A stretch of DNA of 64,000 bases from Rhynchopus sp. YZ270_cl-10 (Eukaryota; Euglenozoa; Diplonemea; Diplonemida; Diplonemidae). Location of the stretch: NCBI GenBank assembly GCA_964035575.1, contig OZ037920.1, forward strand, positions 186,001 to 250,000, in the 5' to 3' direction. How positions within the stretch are numbered: position 1 is the first letter of the stretch; every line of letters starts with the position of its first letter. The notes beneath the pieces are model-generated. The model did no database searches and was not told the origin of the DNA. It worked only from the letters and a program-made list of their open reading frames with translations. Of the stretch, positions 1 through 12,900 are shown one piece after another. The position numbers and the translations under genes were made by a program.

Positions 1-393
1 GGGCAAGAGAAGCGAATCGCCCAAAGAGAACCAAAAAGAAAAGTTTATAAGATGACCTAAGCCTCTCGTGCTTAGTCACCTGAGTCAACAGGTTGATGTG
101 ACAATCCAAATTCTCAGACAAAAAAAAAAAAAAGTTTGTAAACTGCGGAAGACGCAAAACAAGAGCGAAAAAAGAGTTTTTTTTCTGCGAAGTGTGTGGT
201 AAGGGGCAGACTGTCGAGATCCATGACCAGTGTATTTCAAAAGGCATCACCCATATGCCAATATATGCGCGACATCAGAAGAGAGAAACAACAGAAAAAA
301 AAAAATGAAAAAAAACTCATCAGATGAAATGCTGCATGTTGTGCACGCACCTTTGCTTGAAAAAAGATCCCCCGTCCGCCCCCCGCCTCCCCC
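1..393. other. Intergenic DNA downstream of WDR70
   Basis: No coding potential is convincing here. The stretch holds A-rich tracts and one copy of the dispersed CTAAGC/GCTTAG hairpin (41-80). The WDR70 stop codon lies at 394-396, so this is its 3' flank. Confidence 0.6.
41..80 (+). repeat. Dispersed hairpin, family A
   Basis: A TTTATAAGATGA lead-in is followed by CTAAGC-CTCTCGT-GCTTAG, a perfect 6-bp stem with a 7-nt loop, then TCACC. TGA before and TCA after the stem can extend the helix. The copy sits next to A tracts, like the other members. Confidence 0.7.
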
Positions 394-2707
394 TCACTTA
401 CTGATGGAGCTGAACGGACGCTTCTTGCTTGCCTCTACGTTGTCCTCCTTCTCAGCAAACACCTTCGGCTCCTGTACGTTTTTGGTGGGGTTGGTTTTGG
501 GTCTTTAAAAAACAATGTGACATGTACAGGTATGACTTTACAGTACAAAATATGTTTGCCATCCAAAAACGTCACCAAAATCCCCACATCCGCTGAACCT
601 TTTTTTGGCCTCCAAATTTTTTGGGTGCGTTTTCTTTGTCCTTTCTAAATGATATTCCACTCGCTGCGCTCATGGGGATTAGTACACTTCTGACCCCACG
701 ACGCACTGCGTTAAATTGTGGAAATACAATTTAACGGTGATGATAAGTTGTTTTTTGAGAAAAATTGTTGGGACAGTGTAGTTGCCACATGTGCAAGCAC
801 CACAAGTCCCTAAAGTCACTCACGTAATAGTTCTGTGCTAGCTTGCCATACCGTGTACGCAGTGTCTACGTATTGCGGGTTGCGTTCTGCCTCCTCCTTG
901 TGTGCGAGCAGGGCAGGTACAGGGTCTTCGTTACGCATAGTGGTCTGCGACACCATGTCCGGCAGGTACTGACGCAGGAAGCTGTGTTGGAAGAAAAAAA
1001 AATAGAAGTTGGCCCCCGCAAGAAATAACGCTGCAACTCTGCTGATCGAATCAAAAAGAAAAACTTGAAAACGACAAATGCGCCTCTCGTTGTGGACATC
1101 AATAAATACAACAGATGTCTATTGAGACTCTGCTCAGGTTCTCTGATAGCTTCATGAATAGGTAACATAACACCGGGGGGTTCGTTACGTCGCAAAAATA
1201 GGAGAAAAAAAATGGGTACATACGCCTGTTTTGCAGTGATGACACCCTGCCCCGCTTCGGACTGTTTTTTGTTCTGCGCAACCGGGTTGTATGTGTCAGA
1301 GCGGGTGCGCTTTTGTTGGCGTGGGTTTTCTGCCGCTTCTATTGCGTTGTGGATGTCCTTTTCACTTTGCGGGCAGAGGATTTCGCCTACGTGTGTGGAG
1401 TGTGCGACGTGGCGCTTTCGCCTCTGTAGTGCAGGCATGACACCGCCATTTGAAGCCACCGGGTCATAGAAGACATGGCAGTTCCCATCCTGCGAGCCAA
1501 CAAAGATCTGGTTGACCGCACTGCTCCACACAATCTGCGACACCGACCCCACCCCAACCGGCACATCGCGTACCACATTCATGTTCTGTGCGTCCATCAG
1601 CACTAATCTCCCGTGAGTGCCGTCCCGCGGATCCGCACCACTCCCGGTTGCCAGCACCTTGTCTCCGTGGCCAAAGACAATGGAGGTGTTATCATAGAAA
1701 CACTCTAACGTGCGTTCGGCAACAACCTTGCTTGTGTTCCGGGTGTCCCAAAGCTTGACCCCGCCCTCTTCTCCGCGGGAGGCTAGATAGCGTCCGTCGG
1801 CGCTGCTTGCGACGCAGGTTACAACGTTTTTCGCGCCGTGCGCTGCAATGGAAAGACTGGGGCGGGTGAACCTTGCATTGCGTTGCCATATATTGACCAT
1901 CCCGTCGTCACCACCGGAGATTATTGCCCGCTTGGGTCCGTTCAGGTCTGCGAAGGTGCAGCGTGCCTTCTTGCCGTTCTTCTTTCCATGGAGAAACGTT
2001 GTCTTCTGCCGTGTCTCCACCTCCTCCGGGTCCCAGATCCGCACCGTGCCGTCGTTCGACGACGTCAAAATCGTATTATCCTCCAACCACTTCACAGAGT
2101 TCGTCAACGCAGTGTGCCCCCTTGTTGCGTTCTCCTGCACGACGTACATATCCCCTGCCACAAACTCTGCCAGCTCTCTTCCTGCACGCGAAAAAATCAT
2201 TGGCCGCAAATGGCTAATTGACACTACATACTGCTCGCCAGACGGCGCAAAGCTTAATCCATTAACAGGATAGCCCTCATGCGGTTCATGCTCCTTTGCA
2301 CTACGCAGCCCTGAGTCCATCGAAGCAAATTCATAATGGTTCACCCTATAATCCAACCCACCGGTTAATAGCATGCTCGCCTGCGGGTCCAAACAAAGTG
2401 CAGAAACAGGGCGGGAATGTGCCGACAGCTTTATGCGTTGAGTAACAGGAAGAATGAGCTGTGCTGTGGTGATTGCAGTCGGGATGGCGTTAGGTGGGTA
2501 CACCTCTGGGTTGTATGTGTCGTCCGATGGGATCGTTGGTGTAGATGGGGTAGGCGTGGTGGTGGTAGTGGTGGTGGAGGTGGAGGAGGACAGCGACGCA
2601 CCCCATTTCTTGGCCGCCTTTGCAGCAGGCTTCTTCGCGGCGCGGTTCTTCGCAGAGGTGCCACCACTGCCAAAGCCGCCGGAGACGAGCTTTTGTAGTT
2701 CGTCCAT
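394..2707 (-). CDS. WDR70: WD repeat-containing protein 70 homologue
   Basis: Nuclear WD40 protein of the WDR70 (gastrulation defective 1 homologue) family; the family is linked to RNA processing and DNA-damage responses. I infer three exons: 1224-2707, 852-981 and 394-471. The introns begin GTATGT and GTATGG and end CACAG and TACAG, and the reading frame is kept across both. The product is about 563 residues. A basic, Ala/Lys-rich and Ser/Thr/Pro-rich N-terminus (about residues 1-80) precedes the propeller, which contains GLDYRVNHYEF, SNDGTVRIWDPE and SRGEEGGVKLWDTRN. The last exons encode a helical tail (ALLAHKEEAERNPQYVDTAY, then EPKVFAEKED) matching the end of human WDR70. The ATG at 2707 gives MDELQKLVSGG. 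Longer upstream in-frame sequence is T/A-rich and probably untranslated. Confidence 0.9.
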
Positions 2708-2890
2708 TTTTATTTTTTTTTGTTTTTTCAATAAAAACTCCAAAAGGGAGGAGCGGGGGGGAAGAAAAAATGTGGTTGTGTATCTCTGGGGGGAAATGTA
2801 ATTTGAAATAGAAGTTGGTGTGGATGACGACCCCAAAATGGCAGAAAATAGCCCAAAAAATAGCACCCCCCCCTTCACACCAGAAGTTGG

Positions 2891-2930
2891 AAGTGCAAAC
2901 ACCTCACCGTTCATCGGGACGCAGGCACTG
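2891..2930 (+). repeat. Dispersed hairpin, family B
   Basis: AGTGC at the start pairs with GCACT at the end, around a core CCTCACCGTTCATCGGGACG in which CCG pairs with CGG. Related copies lie near 5277, 28793, 56049 and 56283. Confidence 0.55.
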
Positions 2931-3550
2931 AAATAAGCCGCCTGATTTTGACCTGAGTTTGGCGGTGTTAGCTAGGAGTTTCTTCGGCGGTGCACCTTTC
3001 TTTGGTCGGTGGAAGGTAAGGTAAGGAAGAGACACATTGCTTCCTCTTGGTGATGAGGGCACGCCCTACGGATGAGGCCAATTGATAATCCGAAGGCCGA
3101 AGACACTGATTGGGAGCAGGCGATGACGGTGTTTATGCCACGAGCTCATCAGAGAAGAGGCGGGGGTTCTGAGGAACGTCTCTCGTTCAGGTGCAAGGTG
3201 GAAGCTGCCATTGTGACGACCAAGGCGGAGAAGGAAGTTGCTAACCGGGTAAGAGGGTGAAAGAGGGTTAAAAAAAGGGGAGAAGGCTCAACTGAGTCGG
3301 TATGTTCTCTTTTTGTAGTAAAAAAATCAAACAAAATAGCACAACACGGCTGCCAATGCCAGGGTAAGAAGTGTCAGAAAGAGAATGTGTCTCTTCCTTA
3401 TCCTTTTGCAGCATAAACCAATGAGGGTACGGTGGGGGGTTGTATTTTTTATTTGTCCAAAAAAATAATTTTTTTTGAGATGAAATGTGCCTTGTGCGCA
3501 TCTTTAAACAATAAAACACAAAAAGAAATGAAAGGAAAAAAAATTTTTTG

Positions 3551-3590
3551 TAAGATGAAATCCTGAGCCGCTCTGTTGCTTAGTCACCTT
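3551..3590 (+). repeat. Dispersed hairpin, family A (variant)
   Basis: TAAGATGA is followed by CTGAGC, a nine-base loop and GCTTAG, then TCACC. The stem keeps pairing through a G-T wobble. Confidence 0.5.
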
Positions 3591-4360
3591 TTTCACAATC
3601 AAAAGAAAGAACAAAGGGGGGAAAGGTAACACACATGTCGCTCTGAGGTTAGAAAATATCGTGTTTTTTTTAAAAATTTATACCTGCAAAGCGTAGCTGA
3701 GAAATAGTTCCTCTGAACAAACTCACCCCTCCAACGGGGGTAATTGAGCAATCAACGAAACGACCTTTTTTTTCCTTTTACCCCTATCAGAGCTACTATT
3801 TTTTTAATCTGCTGACTCAGTGTAGCTGCCATTCAACAAAAAATTGCGGTCCATCTCATTAATGGGCGCATGCTCCTTGAAGAATTTTCCCCGAACAAAA
3901 AAATAAAATAAAATATTCGGAAGATTAGTTTCACATACAGTCATCCAGCTCCATGGGGGTTTTTTTTTTACTCGTATTCACTCTCATCACGTTTACGCCG
4001 CTGTAGCAGTGTGGCCGCTCTTTTTTGTTCTATGCAGAGTAAACCCGGGGTTTTTTTTTTTTGAATTCCCAAAAATACACCTCAGTTTTTACCTCACCAC
4101 TGTTTTGTTGTATGACTGTACTTTTAAACCAAAGAAAGTGAAAGTACAAGGACGTTCTATACAAAATGCATCCAACCTTTTTTTAAAATTGCAAAATAAA
4201 AATAAAAAGCAAAAAAAAAAAAACCACACGCTAAAAAACGAATGTGAAAACAGGATGGGGACAAGGCAGGGTGGCGTGGGGGGGTGTGTGTGCAAGGCAA
4301 ACAGGCTTGGAGTTGTACGGAACCGAACCAAACAACTATAAAAAAAAATACAACTTTTTT

Positions 4361-4393
4361 TAGATGAACCTAAGCCTCTCGTGCTTAGTCACT
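4361..4393 (+). repeat. Dispersed hairpin, family A
   Basis: Perfect copy of GATGAAC-CTAAGC-loop-GCTTAG-TCAC directly after a T tract. Confidence 0.65.
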
Positions 4394-4928
4394 TAAAAAA
4401 AGGGGAGAAGTCTGAACGTGCACATGAAGCTAGAGGGGACTATAGAGATGAGACAACTCACAATACAGGGCTTAAGACAGCGCCCGGGTTTTCTTCAACA
4501 AAAATGTACTGCGTAAATACAAAGCCCCCTTGTGACAGTGTACCAGAAAAGAAGACAAAAACTGCATACAAAAAGGTTTGAAAATTCCGTATTGAGTGGT
4601 TTGCGGGTAGAATAAAATAATTGTGAGGAAGTCACCAAACCTCGAGGGGGAAACCCCGCGAAAACCGGGTTTCAGATCAAAAAAAAAATCAAGAAAAAAG
4701 AAAAGGCAAGTTAGTTAGGCAAAACTGAACGCCGTGTTTATTTTCTGTTTGGCAGAGAGGAGGGGGTGAGGGTGAGGGATTGAGGGGAGAGAAGCCACCA
4801 TAGTGTCATGGGGGTAACAATTCCGAGTTACCCCCCCCCACTCCCCTCGCCCCGTGTTGACTGAACCCTATTCACAATAATAAAACACACCCTTTTTTTT
4901 TTTTGTGAGAAATGGGGGAACAAAAAAT

Positions 4929-4963
4929 CAAGATGAATGCGCATCTCGTGCACACAGCATTTA
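4929..4963 (+). repeat. Dispersed hairpin, family D
   Basis: AAGATGAATGC, a CGCATCTCGTG loop region, and GCATT form an AATGC/GCATT stem. It shares the GATGA lead and CTCGTG loop element with family A, so the two may be related. Confidence 0.4.
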
Positions 4964-5102
4964 AAAAAATTGACTTGAAATACACAAAGCCTCTCTCGTG
5001 GCAGCGTACCTAAAAAAAAATGAACTCCCTTCCGGTTCAGACTCTGCTGAAAGCAACGGAGGGATTTGTGGTTAGAGCAAAAAAAAAAAATGGGTAGTTA
5101 TT

Positions 5103-5155
5103 GATACAGGCACATCCTCAGGTTGACCTACTGTACGATGCCAGCCCCGGATGAA
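5103..5155 (+). repeat. Dispersed repeat, family F
   Basis: Contains ACAGGCACATCC, then ACTGTACGATGCCAG and CCCGGATGAA. Two other copies lie at 40404-40456 and at the right edge of the window (63947-64000). Confidence 0.5.
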
Positions 5156-5276
5156 AAACACAAGGAAACTGTATGACAAAACCTTGTGGAAAACAGAAAA
5201 CAGAGAAAGAGAGGGGGAAAAAAGCAGTCAATCGAAAGGATTCGCGGCCATTGTAAACGCAAACAAAATAAAAAGT

Positions 5277-5326
5277 GAAGTTGAAAAGTACAAACGCCTC
5301 ACCGTTCATCGGGCGGATGCAGACAA
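5277..5326 (+). repeat. Dispersed hairpin, family B
   Basis: GTACAAACGCCTCACCG, TTCATCGG and GGATGCAGAC follow the family B pattern, preceded by GTTGAAAA. Confidence 0.5.
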
Positions 5327-6262
5327 TAAAAATGGAAAGCGGCTAGAAAAAAATATGGAAAAAAAAAAAAAAAAAAACGAAAGCCTTAAAAAGGGCGAAG
5401 TGCTAAGTGACTTGTTGTATTAAATGTTGACATCCGAGGATGATCTCCACTACATCAAAAACACTTTTTTTTTTTTGTATTGCACGGCATTGAGCAGTTG
5501 AAACAGTCATTGTTTGTTTTTGTCTTTGTTTTTTTTTTTTTTGTTTGTTTGTTTCAGGCTCTCCGCTAGGATTTCCGATTTTGAAAATATTCTGTTGATG
5601 GTCCACGTTGGTGGGGTACATGCTTGCGCCGCAGGCGCACGGTACGCAACTTTTTTTTTTACCAACGCCCGAATTTGACTTTTTTGGGACGTTTGAGCAC
5701 TCACCTCTCCATATCTTCTTCTCCTGAGCTTTTTTGACAGGTAGAACGGGTCTGAACCACTTAGCAGAACTTTTTTTTTTTTTCTTTTTTTCCCCATTTT
5801 CAAAAAGTTCTGTTGACAATCAACAGAACTTTAGTACCTAGCGGAGTGCCTGGTTTGTTTGTTTTTGTTTACTTCGTTATTTTTTTTTTGTACAGTGTAA
5901 GTAGTGAGTTAGAAAAGACCTCAAAAACGAGACGGCCTTTTTGAATTTGTATTAGAGAACCACACATCGGATCCCCTCCCCTCCTTTGTAACCGTAACAG
6001 ATAAACACACAGCGTCAGATAAAGAAAAGAAAAACACAAGAATCCCAACAAAAATCAAAGGCAAAATGGTAATGTAACATGGTTCAAGGCAAAATGTTCC
6101 ACATACAGAAAACCCCCCAAAAAAAAAGAAAAAAGTTTGTGGGATGAACCTAAGCCTCCTGTTCATTAGTCATCCTTAAAAACCGACCCCTTTCTGACCA
6201 GCGAACCAATCTCTATAGCACAGACACACCAAAAAAAAAGGGGGCAAAAAAAAAGGAAGAAA

Positions 6263-6306
6263 AGTTTATAGATGAACCTAAGCCTCTCTCTCGTGCTAAA
6301 GACATC
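6263..6306 (+). repeat. Dispersed hairpin, family A (variant)
   Basis: AGTTTATAGATGAACCTAAGC, an expanded CTCTCTCTCGT loop, then GCTAAAGACATC. A more degenerate neighbour lies at 6135-6174. Confidence 0.5.
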
Positions 6307-6908
6307 TTTGAGAAAAGCTTGAAAGATTGAACGGGTTTTGAATAGATTAACCTTTTTTTTTCACAGATGGGAAAATTAACAACATAATTGCTTGTAAGAT
6401 GAATGCGCACAACTTGGAATGCAAAATCCTCTCATTGATAGTGGACCTTGGTGTGCAAAAAGAATACCAAAAAAAAAAAAGACCACCTTGCCCCAAATTG
6501 ACCCCATAAAAGACTCACCGAACACAAGGATAGAAATCAAAAAAAAAAACCCCCCCGGGAGAATTGGCTAGAAAAAAGAAAACAAAAAAGATTTCCCATT
6601 TCTCTCAAAAAGGTTGAGATGAATATATGCCTCTCGCACAACAAATCTTCAAGAGAAATGGGTCCCACAAACTACTCCCCATCCCTTACACGACCACCAC
6701 CATGTGGTAGTCCACTGCACTACCGTCAAAAAAGCTGATAAAGAAAGGGCATATTCTCCTGCGGGCTTGCGTATTATCGCTCGGTTAACCTGTTTCGTCC
6801 AAGCAGCGTTAAGAGAGGCTAAGAAGACACGCTCCTTTGGGTCCCAGCCTCTAAGCCTTTCTGAGTGGGTGGTTGAGTGGCTTGCCACGTGTCCGCCATG
6901 TGTGCCTT

Positions 6909-9900
6909 TCAAACGGCTGGGTCCACCCCTTCGCGTTCCCGTGGAGCCTTGAAGAGGATAGGGTGCTCGGCACGGAGTTGTGGGTCCAAAGATGTCATGG
7001 TGCCTTGCGCGAAGGAACGCCAACCTTTGAAGACACCTGTGTATGGGGAAGGGGTGGTGGTGGAATTGATTCATCGCAGATTCAAAAAAAAGATAGAATT
7101 CTTTTGTTTTCGAATGGTATAGGGATTCGCAAATATGGTGCCTTTTTTTGGCGCTTTTGTGCAATAAAAGCCGAGTGGGTATATTTTATGTGAGAAAGGG
7201 GGACATTACCTCTAACTGGCTTCAACACAACCAAACACAGCGACGACGCCAGCACCATGATGTACCCATCGCACAGAGCCTGCGGCATGCCCTTGAAGGC
7301 GTCCACACCGCCACGCAGGTCTTTGTGTGCGGTCTCGAAGCCCTGCTTGACACCCTCCATAACAGAGGAAGGGTGCGTCGCAGCAGCACGGGGCGCTTCC
7401 TCCTCCTGTGGGGTACGATAGGTGGAATGATGTTACAACAGAACCCCTCTCGCACTCTAGGGATTTTGACAACCCCCCTATGCGTTCTACTCCCAAATCA
7501 TAACAATGTGGACCGTCGACAACGTCCCCAGCTAAAAAAAAAGAAAGGTTTATAAGATGACCCTAAGCCTCTCGTGCTAAGTCTGATTAGATTCTTTGGT
7601 TTATTCATCGCTTTATTCCTAGCCTCTCGTGCTTAGTCACCTTGATCAAAAAATGTCAAAATGTTGGGAATCCCAACGTGGTACTATGGTCCATTTTGTG
7701 GTATGCAAAACTGAACAAAAGAGAAGAGGTAAGGAAGGATACCTGCTGTGAATCGAGCGCCTGCACCCCCGCACTGACAAAGCCCCCAGCAAGTTGTGCC
7801 AGGATGTCTGTGAGGTGAAGCCCTTCGACCATACTGCTTTGTGCCAGCCGCACCAGCTCGTTGGTGAGCCCTCTGTGTTGTGTTTGGGAGTGTTTCATGT
7901 GTACAGTGTTTTGTTTGCAGTGTCGACTGTCCCGAAATATGTTTGTGCGACCTTCCAAAGCTGCCACAGTTGTCAAGCAAAGAAAGAAAGGTTTGTGTGA
8001 ACAAGAAAGCGTACAAAACGAAATGTGCCGTCGTGCACACAGCCGGCGACACCGTGAGGGAACAAAAAAAGGGGGGAGAGGGGGGTGACATACGCAATAG
8101 GGTTCTCGCCATTCTGATATGCAGAGAACGGACGCTGCACCAAACGCACAGCACCGGTGCCAAGGCGGGTCACAGCACTGTGGATGGTTATTTTTTTGGT
8201 TGTTTAGTTTTTGCATTATAGTTTCCCACCTCCCACCTCCCTCCCCATATACAAAACCTCCTCACAAGAAACATACCGTATCGTTGGTACCCCCGACAGC
8301 ACATCAGGCACATTGACACTGGACCACCAATGCTGTGCCAGCCTCGTAGGCAGGTCACCCGACCAGCACCCATCCACGGACACCTTCTCGAGCTCGATGA
8401 GCATGCCCTCGATGTTGATGAGGTTGAGGATCTCAAGGTAGTCGTACTTCATCAGGTTCTCCGTCGAGCACCGCTTTGCCGAGTAGTCCACCTTCACCGA
8501 GAGGTTCCCTACCTCGACGTGCCTGAAGAAGACCTGCCCTTCGTCTGCCTCATCACCACCCACCGTCATATGCACCGACTGCCCTGCAACCTGGCAGTCC
8601 ACATTCGGCACCACATGCCCACCATTCAAACTGGATGAAGACGTAGGCGGCCTAGACGAACTCCGCTTCCTTTCCGGCCTGCTCGGCGGTGGGCTTCCAG
8701 GGGCAGGAGTGGCGAAGAACTTTCCGACAAACTCCATTGTGTCTTGGTCAATATTGACCCGGAGAGGCTCAGCATTGATTGAGAGCGAAAGCTCTGCGTA
8801 ATTCGCTGCGTCCGGAGCGCCTACTTGAGAACATGGCACAGCAGCCTCGACCTCGATCATAACAAGGTCGGAGTGGTCTCCGAGGGAGTTGGCTGCTGTT
8901 AAGACCTTATGTCTAGAGGAGGTGGTCAGCCTGTCAATGACATCGATGCTGTGTGACCCGACGCGGAAACGCCACAGCATGCCGCTGTCACCTTCTTCAC
9001 CTCGGTCAGAGAATTTGAGGTACGAGATGAAGACGTCGTTGCAGATTCCGGTGACAAGCTGGTCGTGCGCCCTGGTGGTGCGGTAGAGGTGCTTACTCTC
9101 TTGGATTTGGTGTGCAAAGCTCTTTTCGCGTTGTTGCATATTTTTCATCTTCTGGTGCACAGCGTCGGGGGGAATGCTTGTCACCAAATCCTTTCCGCCG
9201 TATAGGTTGATCTGCATATCCAATCCCTGCACTTTCACCTCAAAGCTTGGTACATGAGGGTCGCCTCTCTTCTTCTTGATTGTTCTCGAAGTATGTGCAG
9301 GTGGCGCATCCTCAGGGACGTATCCGTCTATCAAATGAAGCGCGAGGGGGATGCCGCCTTTGGTAAGCACCCTCGTTGATTCATCTGGAATTGGGGTGTT
9401 TTGGTCGTGAACAACACCGAGATCGTCGCGGTCTAAGGACAACTCATCAAACTCATTCTTTGCAGGAAGGCTTTGCGGCGACAACGCCAGCGGTGTCGTA
9501 CCCCTACCAAGCGACAGATTATGCGACGGTGACGGCTCCGAAAGGGGGGTATCATCCGTATGGGGCTCGGTTTGCAACATATCAGCAAATTCATGCGCAG
9601 AGTCTGAATGCAGTGCGGTAGTGATCGCCATAATATCGCTCGCAGCAGGACCACGTAGAGAAGGGCCTGCCGACAGTGTAGCAGATTCGCCTATATCCCT
9701 GGGCACAACCTCATCCAAGAAGTGGTCGTTTTCGAAGGACCCCAAGTCTGCGCAATCCGGGAATTTGTCGTTCTCCTCCGTCACCGGGCCACGGTTGAAG
9801 GAGAGCACCACATCCGCGACGGTTGCGTGATTCGGACCGGGTTCGTCTTCCGTCAATGTGACCGCAGATGACGCAATGCTTTCCGCAAGAAGGTTGGGGA

Positions 9901-12900
9901 GGTGCGCAACATGCCGATCCTGCTGTCGCCCAATGTTCCCGATGGTCACTTCGTTGACAGCAGGTTCCTTGCAGATGTTGACAAAGTTCTCTTCTGTGCT
10001 AGGTTTCACATAATTATCCATTATCGTCAAAGGACTAACCATCGCAGCGGCACCAGGGGATTTCGCTGGGGTATTAGATGCTCCAAGAAGGTCTGTAGGA
10101 AGGGTTTGTGACAGCGCTTCACGAAGCGCCTTTGCTGCGACAGCGCGCCCTCCTTGGTCTTGCCTTTTTTTGTCCTCCGTTGGAGTGAGCGGCACCGCTA
10201 CCGGAGAAACAATCGGCAGCCCCAACACCTCACAGTAATAATCCTCGATTCTTCGAAGCCGCCTCTGCTCCACACCAGAGCTGTAGTGTGAGATGACCTG
10301 TTGGAGGAGTTGGTAGGAGTCTGCACAGCACTCCACTCTAAGACAACCGCCTTGGACATCAACGAAAAATGGTTTGTCATCTGACACCACTTCGTCAATT
10401 TCAACATGAATTTGGTCCGCATCTTTCTCCATATCACCCCTCTCACTAGGCACCGGAGAAGCACTCCGATCTGTAGCAGACCGTTCAAACCCTTTTTGTT
10501 TCTTCAAATGAGGTACACAATCTGTGGTAGGTGCAAGCGTTCTGATGACAATATCGATGTCACGATCGGAACTGTTCTTTTTCGTTTCAAACACCCGAAT
10601 GAACCCAAGCAGTTCCAAATCATGCACCACACCAGACAAACTGTTCCCAAACAACGACGTAGACGGCGACTCTTCATCATATGCGATCAAATCCGTTGTA
10701 AAATGCCCATCATCCAGAAGCATGGTACTATCACCCACACAAATTTCCGCACGGAATTCAGAGGAAAGAAGTGTACTAAGACATTTGAAGCCAATATTTT
10801 CAGAGAAAATTAAGGCCCTCGCTGAGAGACCCACCGGCATATACTCGATAATGATATTATACGCATCAACGGTTATTTTAGTGGACTGCAGACGGTTGAC
10901 TTTGACCGTTTGGTTTGGCATGATTTCGGTGTCAGAATCGGACTGATCTTCGTGGGGCGCTAACGTTTCTACCCTCTCCACGTCAGTGAAAAACTCGGTG
11001 AGAACGAGAATCCAGTTGTTTGCATCCTGGGACATCCGGTGGTTCAGCAGCATCCGGTTCAGCACAACATGAAACTCTAAATCCTGCCTGTCTCTTATTG
11101 AGAGATACGAAGGGTTTGCTGGGGTACACTGCGAAAACGCAAGGAAAATCCGCAGGCCCTTCTTCATCCCTTTCCTCTGTGGTGTCCGCGAGGTCTGCGA
11201 AGGGTCCAACGCGGTGTGGCTCCGTTCGTACAACGAATGGTAGTTCCGGACAATCGGCCGCGCTGGCAGTGCAGACGCTGACGACGACGACGACGATCCC
11301 CCATCTCTCTCCTTAAACAGCGAGCTCGAAAACCCCTTCGGACCACTATTCAACCCCCCTTCATAGAGCTGCACCGCACCAGCCTCAAACAATGCACGGA
11401 TAAACGGATCAGGCGACACATGAATTGTCACAAACGCCTCAAAATTCGAAATCTTCGCGGAATAAATATGCGACGGCGGTGTCTTCGGGTATTTCACATT
11501 AAATACGGGAGCCCCTTCTGGCAAACACATCGGTGCGACCACTTCCACCACCAATGGACATTTTATTGACAATGTTACGACCGACTTTGGGATTTGCCAT
11601 GCCTTCAACGCTGCGGCAGTCGAGAGCAACGCAAAGGGAAATGCCCCGTCCATACTCTGACCTAACGGTGCAGCCTTCTTCGGAGACACTGGAGGGAGTT
11701 CATCAGCGTCTCCACTAGCAGAGGTGATGGCGGCAACTGCCTTGGAGACGAGATGGATGAGGAGAAGCACGTCTTCTTTGTGCACCTTCGCTCTGCCCTG
11801 GAGGAAGTCAAACGCGATGTGGACATCTGACGCCGCAGAGGTACTCTCCATCAACACAGCTTCATCCTGCTCAGACCCCATCTCCGGGACCCTACTCTGC
11901 AGTGCAACCGTTGTCGGGTCCATTCCACTCCGGATTGATATAGTAACGTTCGATTCCTTCGCAGCAGCTTTCGTGCGTTGGCTCTTCGGTTGCGGGCTTT
12001 CCAGCGCAAAGAGCAATGTATCCACAGAGTCCTTTGTAATCAACAGCTTCAAAGCGGAGGCAGAAATTTGAATCGTTGTCTCGCTTTGTGTTTTGCGTTG
12101 CAAACCTAGACCAGGTTTTTCGACCGGTTTGCCATTTAATGTGTACGACGAAACGGAGCACGATACATCGCAGTTTTCGCAAAGAAGTCTTAAAGAACAT
12201 TTCAGCCACAACCCATCCGCGTGGTGGCCCAGGATGGAGTCTAGTAGAGGGCCTATTATGGCTTCGTTGTCTTGCTCGTCTTTGGAGCCGAAATAGATCT
12301 GGAATTCGACCTTAGTGTACAGTACGAAGTCCATGTGTTGTTCCTCGTAGATACTGTACAGATGAGAAGAGTTTTTTTTGGCCACAGTGTTGCCCTCGCG
12401 TTGAAGGGTTGGTGGTTTTGTGTTGTGCGCACCGCCGGAGGAGACTGCTCCTCCCCCTCCTCCTCGCTTGCCACTCCGTGAGGAATCAGATTCGTGGTAA
12501 CTCAACAGACTAGCATCATCTTCTAACTCATCATCGGAGGCGCAGGAAAACATCAAAACCGATGGAACACTTGATCGAGTTCCAAAAGTGACCGACCGGG
12601 TTCCCTGAGCATACGGCGGTGGTGGTGGTGGTGGTGGATGCCCTGATAATGGAGGTGGCTGCGAAAAGGTTGACCCTCCAGAATGTTTTTGCATTCTTTT
12701 TGCGTTTATTAAAGGGCGTTCTGCGACTTTGGAGGTGATGAGATCGGAGCGAAGAAATGCGCCGTCTGATTCACTTTCCGCAAACACATCTTCAAAATCG
12801 GAGACTGACGACGGTGATGACGCAAGCAACACTTTCCTCCGCACAGCTTCTCTCTTCGATGACGACGACGACGACGCTGAAACCGGTGAATTGCATTCCG

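Larger units (their letters stand above)
2708..6908. other. 4.2-kb intergenic region rich in short hairpins
   Basis: This lies between the 5' end of WDR70 and the 3' end of ATG2. Reading frames are short and broken by A/T runs. At least ten short dispersed hairpin sequences of families A to F occur here. A 189-nt frame at 3072-3260 has mildly protein-like composition and ends at a possible GTAAGAG donor, but nothing supports it as a gene. Confidence 0.6.

Noticed and set aside
41-80. Family A hairpins as C/D-box snoRNA genes
   Set aside because: GATGA and, in some copies, CTGA are present, but they are only about 25-30 nt apart and most copies end in TCACC rather than CTGA.
41-80. Dispersed hairpins as a CRISPR-like array
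   Set aside because: Copies are scattered over the whole window with irregular spacing, diverge in sequence, and occur in a eukaryotic genome without cas genes.
3072-3260. Small plus-strand gene (NPKAEDTDWEQAM...)
   Set aside because: Only one short frame, no homology that I recognise, and no convincing partner exon beyond the possible GTAAGAG donor.
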